The notes: generated by a model from the sequence alone, not told the origin. A stretch of 64,000 nucleotides of DNA from Ceratothoa steindachneri (GCA_963969495.1 OZ018329.1:142828021-142892020); one strand, 5' to 3'; positions 22,638 to 34,459 are shown, counted from the stretch's first letter. Program-made: numbers and translations.

Positions 22638-23446
22638 AGGAGAAAATGAGATGAAGTGACAAGACTTAGCCCAGAGTCTGGAGGGAAGATCACATCGCCT
22701 TTTCTCGACCTATACATCAAAGATCGATCAAGAAGAGGACGAAATCTTCTGATGAAAACTTTAGTAAATTAAAACAAAACAAAAACGTGTAAAATAACTA
22801 CAACTTTGAGTATCTACTTAAATATGTACAATGCATCACATTATTACACAAATAAACTACCAATGATGATATATATATATATATATATATACTCTGGTTG
22901 ACGAGAATGTAGAGCCTAGATCTTCCCCAACCAATGCATAATAAGTATGAGGAATGAGAATAGAGGAATCAAATGTTAGATTCTAATTGAGTAAAAATGA
23001 GGATAGGCAACCAGCAAAATAAGGGGAAACTAAGAGTAGTATATTTCTATGTTTATTTATAAATTAACGAGAAAGAGATAGAAGTCTAACAAAGATCAAG
23101 GAAACAATGGAAAATACACAGTATTAGAATAATGAATTTAATAGAATATAAATGTAGGTTTAGAGTGAATATTTATATATATTATTGAATGATATATGGA
23201 TATCGTTCATATAAGATTTGGTCGATTTGGGAATAGTTTTGGACGCAGAAGAATTGCTCAAATTATAATTTCAAGGGGACTGAAAATGGAGCGAGTAAGG
23301 ATGTTTGCTGCTAGAGGGGAAATGTAAACGAGCAGAAGAAAAAATTAAAACAATTTTTTGAACGGCTGAAAACAACAAATTTAACACAAACGTGAAATTT
23401 TCTATTTTCAAACTATATTTACTAAAAGAAGGGAACCTCCATATAA
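22638..23446 (+). mobile_element. 3' end of family A element, copy 2
   Basis: About 809 bases nearly identical to 1-849; most of the length difference is the TA tract (22869-22891). It begins with the last ORF2 codons and ends at the shared CCTCCATATAA. High identity here beside heavily decayed ORF2 suggests either recent 3' copies or purifying/gene-conversion effects; an alignment would settle which. Confidence 0.8.
22869..22891. repeat. (TA)n microsatellite, short allele in family A copy 2
   Basis: Same position as 231-295 in the other copy but about 42 bases shorter. Confidence 0.95.
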
Positions 23447-25449
23447 CCTAGCATTCATTTGAAAACCTACTACTACTACTTTTCAATTCTCTCTACACTT
23501 TTTTGTATCTTTTCACCTTGCATAAAGTAAGAATACTTTATACGTAAGACAGGGGCGCTATAGTAAATAAGGAATGGGCAAGGAAATAATACACCCCGTT
23601 ATTCAGAACTCTCGTAAAACTTTATGTTCACCGACAACCTATGAACTCCATGAAATCTATTTCTATATTTCGAGCCCTGCTATCTCAAAATATTTACTTG
23701 TCATCTGTCTATCTGTCCCCTAGCCACCTCCACGCTCCTACCTAATTGTGTTTAGGAGTGGGGGAGAGAGCGGACGGGGGAGCTTGGCGAAACTACCACT
23801 CTCTCTCTCACCTTCCACCCTTTCTTTCATTTCATTTTTTAAGCAGCAAAATATTCACCAAGTGACTGTGCATTATTATTGGGTTCAGCAACGTCGAGAA
23901 TAGTATGGATATACATGGGATGATTGCACATTTGTCTACGAATGGTCTTAGAAACTCGCAGGCATTGAGATAATGGTCAGCTGAGATTATAAACAATCCA
24001 AAATTTAAGCTCAATACCCTTTCATATGCCAATAATGTAAGCAAACTTCTGCGCATTCGAAATATCAAAGGTATTAAGGCTACTAATAAACATGTCATGG
24101 AAGCAATTTCATTGGAGGCAATTTCCATAAAAATGCTAATCTAATTTAGTCAGGCTTACCTCCATTGGGTGCTTTTGTGAAAAAAATTTTTTACTTGCAG
24201 ATTTACTGGATTTTTTGGGCTCAGTTATAGGTCACTTATAAACTCTATTTATTTGACAAGCTTTTATAGTATTTTTCATATATTGTCTAGGCTAAATATA
24301 ATACAAACTTCCACTCCTAAAGAATTAAAATTTTAACTCATCTTTAATGGTGAACAAATTAAGACCATTTTACATGCCTAAATATAAGTATTGTTAGGTA
24401 TTCAACTCGTTATAACCATTTGGTCCCCAAATACTTTAATAGTAAAAATAGTCCAGCGACTATTGAGAAAAAATAATGAAAATATTTAGAAAATAGAATA
24501 GAATCTCTGTTCTACTCGCCAAGTGAAAATAGGTATCCTCTGAAACGATAATTTCCATACAATAATAATATCAGATGGGGTTAAGAAACACAAAGACTTT
24601 AAGAAATAGGAAGGATAAATGAAGTTAAGATGGTATCATGGAAATATAGCTCTTCTCTACTAGGTTAACGTTAGGATTGCTAATATTTACTAAGGTACAA
24701 GTAAGTTTGTTTTTAATGAATATTTTTTGCCTCTGACTTTATAATATAACTTAATTATACTTATATAGAATTTAAAAAATTAAGTCAGATTAAGTTAGTA
24801 AAAATATCCCATCTCTAAGATCGACTAGCAAAGATAAGTCATGTATAAACTGAGTCATTATAAATTTACTTGCAAAGTAGAAAAAGGGAAAATTAAATGA
24901 ATCTCTTTTTTGTGAGTAATTTATTTTGTTTTTCCTGATAAACACAAATATCATTAACTTGTCTGTTTCTATTTCAATTATCTTTGCTGAGTAATGGGCG
25001 ATATTCCTTATTTTACTACTCATCTTTGAGGTTGCTTACCTTTAGTTGCTTCTCTACAATTTAAGTACAAATTTATAAATATAAAGATATTTACACCATA
25101 AAGTATGGCTTAGAATTAGGAATATGAATGCATCTTATGTACATACTAACTCCTTCTAAGGGACGTAGCTCTACCAAGCAATAAAGAGAAAAACATGCCA
25201 AAAAGGCAAATGTATGATTTGTATTTAATACTCGTATACAACTAACTTAAAACTCTCCTACCGGAAATAGCCAGATAAGAATATGAAGTTGGCTCAAAAA
25301 CATAAGGAGAAGTAGCCCAGTGTCACATCCACGGACGTGGTATGGCTAAGAAAAGCTCAGGTCAAAGGACCTTTATTAACTAGAAAAAGACAGACAAAGA
25401 AACAGATAAAATTAAAATTCATGGGATCAAAGTCCAGGCCCACACCATG
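23447..25449. other. AT-rich stretch, nothing firmly identified
   Basis: A CT/GA-rich patch with a partly palindromic CTCCTAC...GTTTAGGAGTGG lies at 23725-23770. A minus frame at 23832-24128 (98 codons) and a weak LSYANNV plus-strand reading at ~24024 recall RT but are too weak to call. The rest holds nothing recognised. Confidence 0.4.
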
Positions 25450-28300
25450 AGCAACTCGACCCCATTCAATATACTACTTGTATTCCCCCGCTGAACAGCA
25501 ATACTTAGTCTTTGCTTAAAACATCCAGCCTCCCTAGCGTAACCAGTAGTCTTCCTGAAAAGAGAAACTATTTCTTTAAGTATCCATGCACTTGAAGGGC
25601 CAGAGACCCGCTAGTTTTAATGGCTATTGGTTCAAACAGAAACCTCTCAGTCAGTGCAAAATACTATTTTCTTTTGGAATGTTTTGCAGCTGCTGCAGCT
25701 GAAGTTGCATAGCCAACTAACCTATTAATAATATGATCTGCATAAGTGTTAATACAGGTTAAATCCCAACACGGACACTTTCCACTCGTAAAAGGAAATA
25801 TTGTTATCCCATCAGGACGCTTACCATGTCCTCGGTCAAGAGCGACTGGCTCCAAAACAGCTGACAATCCAGCTTTTTTCAGGGTTTGGCATACTATATC
25901 ATTAAAAGCAGAGTGTTTGGGGATCTTTCCAGCAACCAGCTGACAGGACAAAAGGGGGAGACCTAGAGGATCAACACTAGATCAACATTTACACCTAGGT
26001 GGCTCACAAATTGGCCCACCAACCTTCAAAGCTATGGCAATTCTAAGGGTTTCCAGATCCAAATGAGTTCCAGTAGATGAGACAGGGATGGCTGACAACC
26101 AACAACTACTATCAGAATGCCGCACGGCTAGCAGACAGGCTCCTGCAACCTGATTTGCCCTCTCTTTGAAGCGATTGAGTTTGGAGAGAGCAAGAAGCAG
26201 ATCCCAACATTTCTGTTTCAAGCGATTCTCATTTTGCAGGCTCAAAGGGATTGTCCCCCAGTATCCCCCTCCAAAAGTTAATAGGTCCAGCCACCCTGTC
26301 CACTGGAGCCAAACCAGTAACTGGTGAAATAACTATTCGCATTAAAGGGTTAAGAGGATATGTACCTAGGAAGAGCAATGTCTTGTGTCAATCTTATTCC
26401 TAAACCACCCAGCCCATTTGGGAGAGTTCCCTAAGTCCATGAATCCCTTAAAAAATCAATGTTGATTAGTTTGGAGAAAACATCTTTCACAGAGTATTCA
26501 AAAACCACTAAAGATGCCATCTCCATGTAGTTGGGAGAGGATATCCAGATGTACTGTAGCTAAGGTAAAGAAAATGAATTTTTTAATAGGACGAAAGATT
26601 GGTGTGGATCAATTAATTAGAGGCGCGATATCATTCGTTTTAGGACTTCATATTTTGTGTCTATAGCCTTTCTGATTGCTTCCCCAGTGATATGAGAGAC
26701 CAATACAGACAGATCATCCAAATCCACAATATTAACATGGAGGAGAATTGTTTTGAATTTTTGAAGAAGGGCATGAGTATCATCATCATTTATGAAAGTG
26801 ATCTTACATTTGCAGCTATTAATCTCTAGCCTTATTTTGTTAAGTTCAGAAATTATGGACTGAAGGTCATCAAAAACTTTGCGGGGGTATCGACCATTGA
26901 ACCATTATCCAAGTATAAGATATCAATCTGTAATTTTAGGCTTTTAATGGTCTTATTTATACAGAGTGAACACAGTGCATGTCCTAGTGGGTCTCCCTGT
27001 TGTAGAAGAGTAGCAGAATTCAGAATCTCATCGCCATACAAGAGTGACGGTGGCCGGGAGTATGCTTAACCTTTTAAGATTTTGCTTAAAGAAGGCATCT
27101 ACTCATTGGCAGCCCTAAGGAAAACATCCCTGTGAATGCAATTAAAAGCATTCTTTACGTCGACCTTCAAAAGGACCCACCCTGGGGCATCACTGGTCAA
27201 ATATGCCCGGGTTAATTGGGCAGCTGCTTCATAACCTCTCTTAGTAGTAATATAAGCTGGACTGGTCTGAGGTGAGCAACCAAAGCTTGAGACACTTGGT
27301 GCACACCTAGCTTGGCCACGAGACGACGACAGGTACACCCCACAACAATGGGACGCATCCCTTCATCCTCCTTAATCAGTGCTAAAGTATTGCTCCATAA
27401 AAAAACATGCATCAGGCAAACAGGCACCACACCCCGCAGGACTAAACTCACAAAAATTGTCAAATAAGACAAGAGTCATACTGCCGCCTCGGCAGTTTCA
27501 CGACCCAACAAAGATTTAAGATGCCCCGAAGTTAACCTATCAGGTCCTCCAGATGAAGCCGTAGGAAAGGAGAAAATTGCGTTTTATTACATCATCACAA
27601 GTTGCTATGGGAGGTGTACCGTTTATAGGTTATTCAGGAAGGTTTATGTTATCGGGAGCTAGTGGATGTTTATCCCTCACCTTGGTGAAGCTCTCCTCAG
27701 TAAAGGGCACCAATCCCTCATCTGGAGAAAGCTTCCTAATGGTTCCCCGAATGTTAAAGTCTGTGAACTTTGCAGATATTCTTCTCCTGAGGGCATCATC
27801 TTGGTTTTTTACATTTTTCCTAGTCCATCTGACACTGAGTTGGTCTCTACTGGCGGGTCCAGACCAGCTGGAAAGCCTGCCTCCATATATGCAGTGATTT
27901 GAGCCTTGATTCTAGAAGTGAGAGAAGGGCCTCCTATTGACAGATTGTGCTTGTATGGCCGGTCGAGGGCCCCATGAGTTAAAACCAACAACCGAAACCA
28001 AGCCAAATTGTTTTTTTTCTGGTAAAACATTATTCACTAATTTTCCAAGGGCATCAGCCGATGCAATCCTAGCTTATTTAAGAATAAAGGACCCAAAACC
28101 TCGCATTAACCTGGCGTTAGCAAGATAATCAAGGAAATTTAAGTCTAGACCAAAAAAGGCATGGTTCTACCGTAACCCTGAATGCCGGCAGGTGGTCCTC
28201 TATGGACACCTCGGCTTTCTAAACAAACCCACCGTGGAATATCTTTCGCGTGGGCCTATGTCAAGTTGATATTTGGGCATGTCAGGTGAAACCAATTAGC
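25450..28300 (-). pseudogene. non-LTR-type RT with C-terminal restriction-like nuclease domain
   Basis: Minus-strand blocks in order: LRRRISAKFTDFNIRGTIRK (near 27790); MRPIVVGCTCRRLVAKLGVH (27350); VLLKVDVKNAFNCIHRDV with the first catalytic Asp (27170); QQGDPLGHALCSLCINK (26995); and ILYLDNGS (26898-26921), where the normal YLDDG is altered to LDN. C-terminally come SCWLSAIPVS...RIAIALKVGGPICEP (26100-26000), KRPDGITIFP (25795-25822), WDLTCINTYA (25740-25768) and QRLSIAVQRGNTSS (25476-25515). The RPD...WD.T spacing resembles the PD-(D/E)XK (RLE) nuclease of R2-like elements. Several frameshifts are present. I recognise this as a recurring invertebrate RT family but cannot give its clade name with certainty. 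Confidence 0.78.
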
Positions 28301-28819
28301 CTATTAAGCAGACTCAATTAGCCTTTTCCTAAGATTAATCAGTTTGCAAACTGGGCACCTATTTTGCTTATATGAGTCATCACTATTGATCATTAAGATT
28401 GTCTAAAACAAATAATAAAGACCGATAGGTCTTCCCAACTCCATTGAGTTATTGGAGTAACCCACTGGCATCGTCTGGCAATTTCACGACGCACCCTTTG
28501 TTAAAGGATCAATTTTACTAATAATTTACTTCAAAAAATAGTATAGGGAGCCCAAGTTTAAAACTTGTCACCAAGATGGCCAACGATGTAAACAAAATTA
28601 ACACTTAATATTAACTCTGTTTCCGACCTTAAATTTATTACACCGAAAAAACTAAAACAGAAAAACGTCACTGACTATTATATATAGGTATACAAGGCGC
28701 GGTTCTCTTCCTTAACAGGAAGAGCTTGGTTACACAGGCCCCCCTGCAGGGTGTGGCCTACGGCCTTATTTGCTAATCTTAACCGCCCTTTTTAATCCCC
28801 TTCTAGACTCTTTATTTTA
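28301..28819. other. upstream flank of the nuclease-bearing RT
   Basis: On the minus strand this would hold the 5' UTR or N-terminus of the RT element. A GC-richer patch at 28690-28790 contains no recognised motif. Confidence 0.35.
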
Positions 28820-29064
28820 ACACCCTAAACACCCTTTTCTTCTTCTTCTTTTTCTTCTTCTTCTTCTTCTTCTTCTTCTTCTTCTTCACCTTCATCTTCA
28901 TCTTAATCTTCTTCATCTTCATCTTCATCTTCTTCTTCTTCATCTTCTTCTTCATCTTCTTCTTCATCTTCATCTTTTCTTGTTCTTCATCTTCATCTTG
29001 ATCTTCTTCCTCTTCTTCATCTTCATCTTCATCTTCATCATCATTATCTTCTTCTTCTTCTTCT

Positions 29065-29095
<31 letters not shown>

Positions 29096-29096
29096 A
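28820..29096. repeat. imperfect (CTT/CAT)n trinucleotide tract
   Basis: About 275 bases of TTC/CTT units with interspersed CAT. Read on the minus strand it would encode Glu/Asp runs, but a TAA interrupts the acidic frame near 28902, so an acidic protein segment is unlikely. Confidence 0.95.
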
Positions 29097-30632
29097 TAAA
29101 GGAATTATTAGAAATAACTGATAAAAAAATTAAATATACTTAGGTTACAACCAAACTAAATGAAAAAATCTTATTCAAACCTTCCAAAAATCTCGTTCGT
29201 AAAATATAGGGTTATGGATAAATACAGTTAAGAAGGCAATGGTTTAGGTAACTTAGCTCTTCATCAAACTCCCAGAAGGAGCTCTTCTCCTTCCGAGAAG
29301 ATCAACCAGAGAAAAGGACCAAACGGATGATTTATTGGTCTATCTGCTATAATTTATCTCACCAACAGGAAATGGTCAGCTTGATAATCAAGGGTAATGG
29401 CATGGTATGACATTATATTATATTAATACCATATTATATCGATGGGGGAAAAGGACCGATAATTTCAAGGCGAACCGACAAAAGGGACGGAACGCCACGA
29501 GTTTCGACGGGCGAAACAACTAGATAAGAGTGCAACGAGGTCAGGTATATTATGGGCAATAACATGAACAAAAATATAATTTTATTAACATAAAAATAAT
29601 GAAAGAAATGATGGGCAAAAATTATATCAGAGAATTAAAGGGGAAAATTACATCAGATGAACGAAGGGGAAAGGAATTATAGTTATGAATCAGCCTATAA
29701 AGTTAAAACTTAAGGTGTTACGGGAGGAGACTATTCAAATGGGGGGAATTAACGCAAATGGGTTACTGGAGGGGAAGAGGGGTGGGCTTACAGGAGATTC
29801 CGGTTAGGCGTCAGGGTAAGGCTTCATGGATGTCTTCTGCACGTGAGACGAGGCCACTCGAAGCATCTGAGCGGGATGTTAAAGTGATGACGGTTCTCAA
29901 AAAGGAGGGGGCGGTAACGTCGGGTCCAGCGGAGAGTATTTCGGCCACCCTAAAACGAGGGGCGAACGAAGAGTGCTTCGACAGAAGTTGACGAGAGAAG
30001 TGGGAAAAATCACTCGGTAGCGATCGTTTAATGGAATTACCTCACTAGCTGGGGCTAATTCCAATACACAAAAATAGTTCAGCTGTCACTTTGCTTTGTT
30101 GTTAGCACCTGACTTGGAACTAGGGGAATTTTCTTGTGGTCCGGGCGAGACTTTTCAACTCTGTGTCCTCTCTACTCCCGAATGGCCTCGAATCTTCTTG
30201 CACAGGCTATTCTAGCCCGTGTAAAGGTGAATCGTGGTGGACGCGGTTCTAGGCGACCGCTTGTCGAAGGGGTGAGGAAAGACTTACCAATTTAAGCCTA
30301 ACCGAGCCTTCTACAGCGCATGGAGGTTCCGTTCTGAATAAGAGATTCCACATGGAATTCCCTCACAGGTCAGTTCCACGCAATCGTAAGATTGATTCGC
30401 ACTTTCAATCAATTTTGTGAATCTATGATTAACACAAAAGAAATGTAAATTACACATTAAAGAATATAGAGACAATTTTTTTCCAGGTTGAGAAAAATGG
30501 AACATTTTAAATTAAACTTGCTTACCTAGTTCAGTCCTATGGGGGGAGAGAAGTAAGTTTTTCATCTTCCATAACGAATTAAAAATATTTGCGTAAACAA
30601 ATAAATGAACAGGAAAAGAACTCTACATGATA
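29097..30632. other. GC-richer island of unknown nature
   Basis: Between 29440 and 30300 base composition is clearly less AT-rich than the surroundings. A 77-codon plus frame at 29758-29991 (starting MGYWRGRGVGLQEIPVRRQG) is open but unrecognised. No terminal repeats or known domain were found. It may be part of an LTR element or an old insertion. Confidence 0.3.
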
Positions 30633-31566
30633 TACGAGGGGCGGTTAATAAGTTTTGCAACTTAGTATAAGGAAACAAGATATGAGGAAAAGCGTTTTAT
30701 TATTTTTCAATATTACTACCTTCAACTTCAATGCACTCGCGCCACCTGTCCCTGATGCTTCAAATTTCCGACACCCAGAAATCTCCCGACTGCTGTTCAA
30801 TCCACTCCTGGACGGCGAGCTAGACATCTTCATCGTCCCCAAACAAGCCTCCACGCAGTGTAGCCTTGAGTTGGCTGAATAAAAAGTCGTCGCTAGGGGC
30901 CAGATCTTGACTTAGGGGGCATGGCTGAGCTCCTCGAATCCGCACTCGCGCAGGGCAGCTTGTGCAACTCTGGCCTTGTGGACTTTGACGACATTGAAGT
31001 CGATCATGGGGAGTGAGGTTTCTAGGGACCCAAAGGGTAGAGACCTTGGCCATGGCCAAATTGCCATGCATGATGTTGATAACACTTCCATGTGATATTC
31101 CAAGTTCTCGCTTGATTTCTTCGACCTTCACCCATCGATTTTCGAGGATCATCCTCTCCACACAGGCCACATTGTCCTCGTTAGTCACGTCTGACGGGTG
31201 TTCTGGACGGGGGTCATCTTCAAGGAACTCACGATCATGGCGGCACTTCCTATACCAGCGAGCAATGGTTGCATAGGAAGGGGTAGTGTCGGTGTACACT
31301 GCAACCATGCGTTCATGGATCTCTTCTGCATTCTTGCCTTCCTTAGTAAAAAGTTTGATCCCTGCGCGGCGCTCAACCTTGTCCATTGTTGAAAAATTTG
31401 TGACTGACGATCTGCCATCAGCTACTGCTTCTTAAATAGACGAGGCAGGAGCGTGCGGCTGCAAGTCCTGACTAGCCATAACTTGTCGTAACACCCCCAC
31501 AAACAGCCATCCCCCTTCCTCTGTTTTGCCCGACCCATTCGCAAAACCTATTGACCGCCCCTTGTA
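30633..31566 (-). mobile_element. internally deleted mariner element, copy 2
   Basis: Left end TACGAGGGGCGGTTAATAAG; right end in reverse complement TACAAGGGGCGGTCAATAGG; TA on both sides. The length, about 934 bp, matches copy 1 (940 bp). The two copies align along their whole length and share the same central deletion. Confidence 0.92.
30645..31386 (-). pseudogene. deleted mariner transposase, copy 2
   Basis: The frame starting at ATG 31386 gives the N-terminal DNA-binding half: MDKVERRAGIKLFTKEGKNA, then ATIARWYRKCRHDREFLEDD and VEEIKRELGISHGSVINI, a double helix-turn-helix. After MAKVSTLWVPRNLT it jumps to sequence corresponding to KVHKARVAQAALRECGFEEL and SQDLAPSD, then SQLKATLRGGLFGDDEDV. 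The first two catalytic aspartates of the DDD triad are missing; the third block remains. The N-terminal half is still open for about 120 codons, so a DNA-binding fragment could in principle be made. Activity would need another transposase. Confidence 0.88.
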
Positions 31567-32217
31567 TCTGCTAGTATAGAAGCACTTCCAGCATTAAAAT
31601 TCTCTAAGCAACTCGGATGAGTTTATTCAAACCGAAATGATATTACGAATTTCACTATATGTATTAAACTGTTAATTCGCTCTGCTATTGGCCCATTCTG
31701 ATAATTTGTGCTTTAGTAAAAGAATATTCAGCACATGAAGAAATGGAACGTAGAATAAACTTTCACAACTGAGATAAATCGGCAAGTGATGTTTTAATAG
31801 CTCTACCACTGATCATCTCTACTGATATACTGTATATATAACCAGTTTACAGTGAAACAAATAATCCAGACTTTGGCTACAGTTGTCTGTACACAATAAT
31901 AGCTTAGGATGTTCTTACATCTTTATATTTTCTCTAAATATTCATTGTGTAACTATGAAGAAATTTGTTCTTCCTTTACCTCTTACCTTGATTTTAAAGT
32001 TAGAATGCGCCTATTAGTGTTTCGTAATCACTCAATATCTGAGTAAAAAATTGCACCCTAATAGAATTATTTGTCCAAAGTCACTTGGATTCATATTTTC
32101 TGGGGCATTAGAGTAGCCAATAGGAAATATCTCTCCTTTCAAGTTAGATCACCAAACAAGAGTACTTGTCTTTAGCACGATCCATGTCATTATTGGATGA
32201 TTCGTGCCCTTTTTGAT
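31567..32217. other. AT-rich spacer
   Basis: No gene or repeat recognised between the mariner and the 202-base direct repeat. Confidence 0.5.
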
Positions 32218-32419
32218 TTTTGGCCCAAAGTTGTATCACGTTCTGCTGCTCTTTATTTTTATTCCCCCAAATTTCCCTTCCATTTTAAATAAAGATTTCA
32301 CCATTTGCTTTTTTGTAAATTTAGTAGCTCTTTAAAAATAGCAATCAAAATTGACACACAGACTAGTATACGACTACTTGACAAAACGGGAGCCGTTATT
32401 TTTAAGATAGATCAATTTC
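32218..32419 (+). repeat. dispersed direct repeat, copy 1
   Basis: TTTTTGGCCCAAAGTTGTAT through AAGATAGATCAATTTC matches 34257-34459 with about one change in fifteen bases. Both copies keep the same short open reading (FCKFSSSL.IAIKIDTQTSI), suggesting a former coding exon or element end. Confidence 0.88.
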
Positions 32420-32749
32420 TAAATAGCCAGATTAAAATGGCTAGGTCGGGTGTCGCGTACCCAATCCTCAGATATGATAAGCCTGAAAACAATATTAGTA
32501 AGGTTTGTTGGAATTTTTATTGCTTCACTTATTGCTTTTAGGGCCCAATATAAAGCTAATTTGCTCATTAAATCGAAACAAACCAAGCATAACGTAACCT
32601 AACCTTGACTGTAATTTAATGTTTAACATTTTGAATTTTACTTACAATTTTTCTCTTTTGAAACATTTATTTTTCAAAGGGGCAAAATTAGGACCCTTCT
32701 TTATCTCGAGTTTCTCTTAGGCTCAACATCTTTTAATTCCAACATCTTT

Positions 32750-33690
32750 AAAATATTTCATCGATCGCTAGTTGGGATAGATCATGTTTCATCCTCTTTG
32801 CTGTTTAATTTATATAATAGATGATGTATTTACTAAATGATGTTAGTAAATACATAAATCTAAATGTTCTTCTTTGCTGATGACATTAAACTTGATAAAT
32901 GTAACAATAACGAATGGATTTATTTGACCAATTACTAATCTTATAAAAAATTAAATTATAAATGTAGACATAAATAAGGAATAACTCTTAAATATAATAA
33001 ATGGTAAGTAATTGCTATAGGTAAGAAAACAGGGTTCTTTAAATTTATCAAAGGCAATTTAAAATTAGACTATTTTAATAATCAAAATAATTCAAGGTTT
33101 TATTTATTAAATAAAAGTTTTGGAACCGGAACTTAAGCTAAAACAAACCAAGAATAATATTAAGTTTAATATATCATAAAGCTAGATATAAAATTAGAAG
33201 GCAAATTTATAATTTAGACTTTATTTAAAAGCTTATTCAAAAACTTCAAACTCATAATAACCAAGTTTTTGAAAACTTAGACAAATCTCATTATATAGCA
33301 AAGAAAATGATTCCTAGTTTAAAGCTAATTTTTCATATTTTCAATCGAGACAAGTCTTATACTTTAATAATTGAAACAACAAATATAATGAAGATGGAGC
33401 GTGAAAAGATATGTGCGATTGTAATAAATATTACTACTGCTTTTATAATTATTCACCTGCGCTATAATGCATTATTTTATGATCAAAGAGAGAAAAGTTA
33501 AATATTAAAACTTACCTAAATATATAAAGGACAAAATACATAACACATGATATATAACGAATGTAGTTATTAGCTCAAGGAAAGAATAACTGTTTTCACA
33601 ACCTGGTAAATAAACTCTTTGGAATAGATTACTTGAACCATTTAAAAGCTTAATTAGGAAAGTGTGAGTTTTAGAAACGGACAAAATAGG
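32750..33690 (+). pseudogene. CR1/L2-like RT remnant
   Basis: MFFFADDIKLDKCNNNEWIY (32864-32923) is a good non-LTR RT catalytic box with both aspartates. Before it, SCFILFA and DVSKYIN-like readings fit the preceding G(S/D)...LFLLYINDL region in mixed frames. About 750 bases later a WNRLLEPFKSLIRK-like reading (33618-33660) matches the C-terminal WN.LP..V....S...FK block of CR1-type ORF2. Everything between is full of stops, so this is an old dead copy. The assignment rests on two short blocks at the expected distance. Confidence 0.5.
32825..32854. repeat. 12-bp perfect inverted repeat (hairpin)
   Basis: TGTATTTACTAA and TTAGTAAATACA separated by six bases. It overlaps the RT remnant just before its catalytic box. 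Confidence 0.9.
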
Positions 33691-33727
33691 ATTAATATTC
33701 TAACCCCTATATAAAAATAAAGAAGAA

Positions 33728-33806
33728 GTTGGACTCGAACCTATGTCGTCAAGCGCTGTTCATTATTAGAACCAAGACGCTCATTGATTGCTTCACCATC
33801 CTCAGC
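33728..33806 (-). other. tRNA-like sequence (pseudo-tRNA or SINE head)
   Basis: On the minus strand GAGGATGGTGAAGCAATCAA begins a stretch ending with a perfect internal promoter B-box (GGTTCGAGTCC, at 33731-33741). An A-box-like GGTGAAGCAATCAATGAG lies at the right distance. The acceptor and T stems pair poorly, so it is not a working tRNA. Confidence 0.45.
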
Positions 33807-34256
33807 CCACCAAAAGTTTGACTCAAGAAGCGTTTAGAATAACGAAGTATAAATAAAGGTTTTGTGTCGGGTTTTTTTTAGTAAGAAAAGGCATATAGGT
33901 TGTTGTGTATAATGAACGGAAAAATCACATGATACTTGATATATAACAGTGGCTTGCGTTTCAAAACCTATTTTCCAACTGATTTAGAATCATTTTTCCA
34001 TTCTGAATTTAAGAATATAACTAGTTTTCTTTGTTCAGGTATAGTTTCTAAGATTTGCTCGATTTCTATTAGAACGTATATTCCAAAATAACGCTATCAT
34101 CCAACCGTTTATACTAATGTTTTGTCAAATATAGTGATGAGTATCCATACATAACTTATAGTATTGTTCCTTTCATGTCTAGATTTGCATTATAATAGAT
34201 CATAAGTACAAGAATCATCCGAATAGTTTTCGTTACATCTGCGGACATCTCATGGA

Positions 34257-34459
34257 TTTTGGCCCAAAGTCGTATCACGTTTTGGTGCTCTTTATTTTTA
34301 TTCCCCCAAATTTCCCTTCCATTTTAAATAAAAATTCTCACGATTTGCTTTTTTGTAAATTTAGCAGCTCTTTAAGAATAGCAATCAAAATTGACACACA
34401 GACTAGTATACGACTACTTGACAAAACGGGAGTCGTTATTTTTAAGATGGATCAATTTC
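34257..34459 (+). repeat. dispersed direct repeat, copy 2
   Basis: Partner of 32218-32419, offset about 2040 bases in the same orientation. Sequence outside the repeat is unrelated. Confidence 0.88.

Noticed and set aside
23832..24130. Possible RT with an LSYANNV box
   Set aside because: Only one short resemblance; no other RT block at the expected distance on either strand.
28820..29096. Acidic (Glu/Asp) protein on the minus strand of the CTT tract
   Set aside because: A stop interrupts the acidic frame and no flanking coding sequence supports it.
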